Source: Cucumis sativus (Eukaryota; Streptophyta; Magnoliopsida; Cucurbitales; Cucurbitaceae). Taken from it: DNA of 64,000 nt. Both the position numbers and the translations under genes were made by a program. Every line of letters starts with the position of its first letter. Position 1 is the stretch's first letter. The notes below the pieces were generated by a model. The model saw only the letters and a program-made list of their open reading frames with translations. It made no database searches and was not told the DNA's origin. Shown in pieces: positions 59,401-64,000 of the stretch. Where the stretch lies: assembly GCF_000004075.3 (NCBI RefSeq), contig NC_026656.2, positions 17,432,607-17,496,606 on the forward strand, in the 5' to 3' direction.

Positions 59401-62348
59401 CTACAGCTTAACCTGTCGATCGAAAATCCAACTGAAAGGAATGGTAGGACCTTCTTTTGCCCGTCCCTGAGCTCTTTCTTCTAGCTTTCTAATTCTTGCA
59501 GGCAATGCGCACACATAATCCTGAGCCTTCTGCCCCTCGCCTGACAGTCCAGTCAAACTTTCCACCTTCCATCTCCCAACTAAAAACTCCAATATGTCTG
59601 CGTAGTCTTTTGCTGTGTAAACTCCAAGCCTCTGTGCAACTGCTGAGAAGTGATGGAACAAGTTGTCGTCGCGGCCATCGTACATCAGATGAGCAGGCAT
59701 TGAGACTTTCTTCCTCATCATGTCTTCAAAAGCTATGACCGTTCCTTCAGGGTCTATCTCAAAGAGCTTTTCGACAATTTTTGTATATGCAGTCTCGTGT
59801 CGCTTCTCATCTGCAGCGATTGTTCCACATATTTGAGCTAACTTTATGTCTCCGTGCTCTTTTGCTAGTCTGGCAGTGTTCCCATGGGAGATGAAGGTTG
59901 CCCTTTCTTGAAATGAGGTGTATATAAATCCTAGGTAAGGATTGTTTTCAGTCCTTGGGTCCTATAACACAATCCATAAGAATTATAAAAATGAGAAGGG
60001 ATTAAAATATATTGAAGAGCCTACCACCTAAAGATCAACCTAAAGGCTAAAAGGTTCATAAATACTCATAGCATCTCCAATGATAATTACTTTAATATAC
60101 CAACTAATTTTACAACATACATAAGTTGTTGAACATATGGGAATTCTGATGTCCAGCTAAAGAGAGAATTCTGCCAAAAAAAATCTTTATGAAGAACAAA
60201 CTTGACTCAATATAATTTAAACTGGTTTATCAGTTATCAGACAGAATGCATGCAAGACTCATGCTGCAGAAACAGCAGAGAATGGAAGGAATTAAATACT
60301 CAAGGGAGTGTGGACAATCGTGCACTCATCAGCCTTTTTGTGCATAGTGTATTTATGGGGTTCAAGGTAATTTTTTAAATCGAAATATAGCTATAAGGAA
60401 AAAGAAAATTTGATGGTTTAGACGGATCTCACCATTCCCGATCCAATCAAATACTGAATTGTTTTCTCAACCTGCCTCATGTCCACTCGTCCAGATAGGT
60501 AAAGATATTTATTCAGAAGGTCACCATGTCTGTTCTCTTCAGCAGTCCAAGCCCTTGTCCAAATTGCCCAAGGGGTGGGGCTTGCTCCTGTTTCGTCCCT
60601 GACTCCATCCAAAGTATTCAGCATTGTCTGGTAAGTAGGAAGGGCTTCTTCTGTAATCATGTCTCCAACTAAAACAACAAAGTACTCATCAGGGAGTTCC
60701 TTTGCCCTCTCTCTAAGCTCCACGACCTGCTCGTGAAATCCCTCAAATGCCGAGTCTGGCAGAAAGTCCTGTGGTTGCCAACACCTCTCCACTGGTTTCA
60801 AATGAACCAAAAGGTTTTCTTCAGCCCAGTCCTCCAAAGATTTAAATATCTCCATCTTTTGGGGTGGCATTGAGTGAGTTACTTGAAGATGCACTTCCCT
60901 TGGAGGCATAAAGGGTTTCTTAAGCGTCTCAACCTCCCTGGAATTTTACAAAACACACAGTTAAAAAAGTTAATGAACAGAGATATCACATCACTGAATA
61001 GGCAGATTATATGGTAGCTTTCTAGAACTTCTATTCAATTAAGCGTTTTCTCAATGCAAATGGTAAGTCTCAGAATTAAAATGCTGTCCAGAGGCATTCT
61101 GTGCAAAAGACCTCATGGATCGAGAAGAGAGCTGCACAACAAAATGGCCACATCATACGTCATAAAGACATTAAGTATATGTTTCCAATATGTCAGATTT
61201 TTACCAGGTAGCTAAATGTTTAATCCTTCAGGTACTTCAAACGAATGGTTGTTTTGAAAGTCGTGACAAGTAAAAGATTGGATTAAAATAAAGATTTACA
61301 CCCAAAAGAAATTTGGTCTCTTAAAGGTTTTAAACATATAAGCAGAGACAGCACAGGATATGGAATAAATGAGCAGCGGAAGATCAGAATCCTCATAAAT
61401 GAGCTGGGACATCAAGAGCCGATGATGATGCCACATAATAAAGAAAAGCAATCAAGTTAAGACCGAAAAATTCCAAGGACAGACCTGCACCAAGAAGCCT
61501 CCAAAACAAGACAGAACACTGAACACAACGCTGCCTAATACACCAAAGAATACCGAATGGACAGTCATGCAACCACACAATTAACTACAGTTCGAATTCA
61601 CTGTCAAAGAAAAATAAAATTGAACATCTAATTTCATTTCGAAGAGCTAAAACGGAATAAGCCTGTTCGTTCTAGCAGGAATGATCCATAATCACTCAGT
61701 CGAGGTGATATGTAATAGAAAACGAAGACGGAGACAGAAACAAAAATAATACAACTGAAAAACCTCCATGCTCATCACCATTCAATGCAAACTCCATTTG
61801 AAAAAAAGAGATCAGACGCAATCGTCAAAAAATATGACGACATGAAGAAAAATCATGAAATTCCAATGGAACCACAAAACTAACTGAAAATCAAATTCAT
61901 GGAAGGAACCGCATCAAGAAGATAAAATGCGCGGAGAATCACGCAGAGGAGCAACACATGGAAGCAGAAAATCAACAGAACAAAACGCGCCAACCATGCA
62001 ACTAAATGTCAATCCGAGGTAATGATAAATCGAATAAATTCATTAGCAACAAAACATCAGTCCTCGAAATGAACGGAAACAACGATATACAAGAGAACGA
62101 AAACAGAAGTTAACAGAATGATAAGCAATGCAAAACAAGGGAACACATAACCAAAAGATTCACAAAGATCTGAAAAGCATTAAAAAAAAAGAAGAAGAAT
62201 GAGGAAAAAGAAAAGGAAGTTACCTGGAGGTGGAGCGGAGAGTGGAGGCCATAACAAACTTAGGAGATCTGAGACTTGCAAGCTGCGGCATCGCAAAGGA
62301 CGGCAACTTAGGAGATTGAGAGGTGAGAGGATGGAATTTGAGCGCCAT
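59401..62348 (-). CDS. SAD: Stearoyl-[acyl-carrier-protein] 9-desaturase, chloroplastic
   Basis: Minus-strand exons are 62348-62224, 60937-60433 and 59961-59401, giving 396 aa, the standard length. The soluble plastid enzyme uses ferredoxin and O2 to place a delta-9 double bond in stearoyl-ACP, making oleoyl-ACP. Exon 1 encodes the transit peptide ([20 protein letters not shown]). The mature part starts near [20 protein letters not shown]. All six di-iron ligands are present: E138 (ITEEAL), E176 and H179 (EENRHGD), E229 (SFQER), E262 and H265 (DEKRHE). These equal castor mature positions 105, 143, 146, 196, 229 and 232. The end is [13 protein letters not shown]. It belongs to the FAB2/SSI2 group. 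The intron positions, after the transit peptide and mid-protein, are typical. No defects seen. Confidence 0.97.
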
Positions 62349-64000
62349 TTTCAGAGTAGCTCCGTAATCAACGTTGAATATTCAGGTGAGTTAGTCGGAA
62401 AAACAGTACGTGAAGGAAAGAGGAAGAAGAATACCGGAGCCGGAGTTGAAGAAACCGAGGCCACTTTACGTATGTGAATGAATGTGATGCTAAGACTACC
62501 TGCCGGCAATGGCCACTTTCGACCTCAATTCCTCTCTTTCTCTTTCTTTTTCTCTTTTTCCTTCTCTCTCTATAAAATGGGCTTTTTGTGTGCCACAAAT
62601 GAAAAAAAGGCCCAGCTTTACCTTCTCTAAACTCTATATTGCAAAGTGGTATTTATACAAAAACCCTCTTTTGAAAAATAGCTTTCAACAAAAATCACAA
62701 TTTTCAAATAACTATAAACGTGTGATATTTTTTGGTTTTTTAAGTTTAAAAATCTCATTGTTTTAGTTTCAATTTAGTTTCCATATTTTTAAAACCTTAC
62801 ACAATTAGATTTTAAATTTTCATATGGATACAAAAATTCGAATAAACTAAAATTGATTATCTGTTATGGAGTATAATTAAATGGTTAAGATATATCTATT
62901 TTAGTAAGACGATTTATTTCTAGTAGATGAAGAGTTGGATGTCGCGCTAACAGTCGATGCGCTATTTTAGAATAAAAGAAGTGAACAAATATTCCTCTCT
63001 AGGATAGTGAAGGAGATTGAGAATGATAAAGTTTTCTCTCTTATCTAACTTAAATTTTTAAAGTTGATCGATTTCATAACATAGGGGCTCAATCCACTGA
63101 CCGATTTATCGGTCTTTGTATTTTAATATTAATTTTGAAATGTTAGATTACAATATATATTCGATAATGTTTTATTTTAAACAAAATATGGTTATAGTGT
63201 AGTGGTAGTGCTACCACTATTATAACAATCGGGTTGTGGCCCCATATAAAAATTTTGTATTCGTCTCCGATTCAATCAATAGATCAATTTTATTTACTTT
63301 TATTCTCGACAATGACAAAAAACTTCCAAGCTTTTTTAGGTCACGATAACTTAAGTGCTACCTAAATATGCATCACTTGTGATTGCATTTATTAAATACA
63401 ATTGTTGAATTATTAACCATTTTTTTAAAAAAAAAATTGTAAGTTATTATTTACCGTTATCAAAATTTATGTTTGTTTTTTAAACCATTGGTAGAATGTG
63501 AACAATAACGAAAGAAAGTTGAAGGTAAAAATAGTGTTTACTAAAAAAGAAAAAGATTACCAAAGGAGACCTATATAATTCAAATTCATTGATGACAATT
63601 AATACTTTTAATTAAAAAGGGAAAAAAATGTGATCCAAAGTTCGAACATGTCGTATAGAATTCAAACACCGTTTTAAAAAATGAAATTTAATTAATATTT
63701 TCTAAGATATATAAAAGAAGTGAAGTATGGTGACGTATGCGAATAAGTCAATAATAGGATATCCACACGGAACTCAATTTCAAATTTAACGTTAAACTAA
63801 ACCAATTTTCACTAAACATAGTTTTCTTTTGATGATAAATTCCCAATTTTGGAAATTGCAAATTTGTTCCTCCAAATTTCACTTTCGTATACTGTCTTTA
63901 TATCATTAAAAGCATAATAAATTTCTTAAATTGAAAACAAAATGTTTAAAAGCTTCTTTTAACTCGATTGTTCATTTTCTTGAGTAAGGCTATGTCGAGT
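62349..64000. other. SAD upstream region and AT-rich end of window
   Basis: Bases 62349-62600 are probably the SAD leader and proximal promoter, with CT-rich DNA at 62525-62570. A TATAAAA on the plus strand at 62571 faces away from SAD. The rest is AT-rich with one strong hairpin at 63191-63226 and no gene. Confidence 0.5.
63191..63226. repeat. Short cruciform-forming inverted repeat, possibly tRNA-derived
   Basis: GTTATAGTGTAGTGGTAG is followed by TG and then CTACCACTATTATAAC, so the arms pair nearly completely. The left arm resembles the Pol III A box region of tRNA-Asp (TAGTATAGTGGTAAGT). A B-box-like GGGTTGTGGCCCC follows at about 63230. It could be a tRNA-derived SINE remnant or a simple palindrome. 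Confidence 0.4.

Overview
This is nuclear DNA from a flowering plant. The genes have many introns, codon use is plant-like, there are long AT-rich intergenic stretches, and a plant-type tRNA-Lys gene is present. The proteins read like those of a eudicot. The style of the AT-rich repeats, including a CTATCACTGATAG-containing miniature element, suggests a cucurbit such as cucumber or melon, but that placement is an impression from memory and not a measurement. All exon joins were read by hand from splice signals and family alignments recalled from memory. Every multi-exon model given here closes in frame.

Layout: (1) last exon of a remorin gene (+, to 1047); (2) a CDKG2-type cyclin-dependent kinase (+, 2865-6246, 6 exons, 759 aa); (3) a DUF3537 seven-helix membrane protein (-, 10655-8669, 4 exons, 444 aa); (4) AT-rich spacer to 14.7 kb; (5) a DEAH-box RNA helicase of the DEAH4 type (-, 23744-14687, 16 exons, 702 aa) with at least two miniature transposons in its introns and two GC-AG introns; (6) nucleolar GTPase NOG1 (+, 25633-27660, intronless CDS with UTR introns), divergent from the helicase; (7) a plant protein of unknown function with a poly-Glu tail (+, 30675-31781); (8) tRNA-Lys(CTT) (-, 32732-32660); (9) a U-box/ARM-repeat E3 ligase of the PUB45/PUB6 type (-, 37022-33105, 5 exons, 778 aa); (10) about 13 kb of gene-poor, AT-rich DNA (38-51 kb) with decayed transposons, including a GC-rich island near 47.7 kb; (11) a thylakoid CaS-like protein with a rhodanese fold (+, 51361-56559, 14 exons, 619 aa); (12) a strong ribosome-biogenesis-type promoter with no evident coding gene (57.3-57.5 kb); (13) a stearoyl-ACP desaturase (-, 62348-59401, 3 exons, 396 aa); (14) AT-rich DNA to the end.

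The genes do not form one pathway, as expected in a plant. Gene order is informative, though. Remorin, CDKG2 and DUF3537 stand in the same order as the consecutive Arabidopsis genes At1g67590, At1g67580 and At1g67570. DEAH4 and PUB45 are neighbours there too (At1g27900 and At1g27910). The window therefore appears to keep an ancestral block that Arabidopsis split after genome duplication. NOG1 and the orphan 57.4 kb promoter carry telo-box and site II motifs typical of ribosome-biogenesis genes.

I found no convincing new multi-gene system. The items most worth a second look are the promoter without a gene at 57.3-57.9 kb, three GC-AG introns in two genes, the intronic inverted-repeat elements, and a cluster of short tandem duplications.
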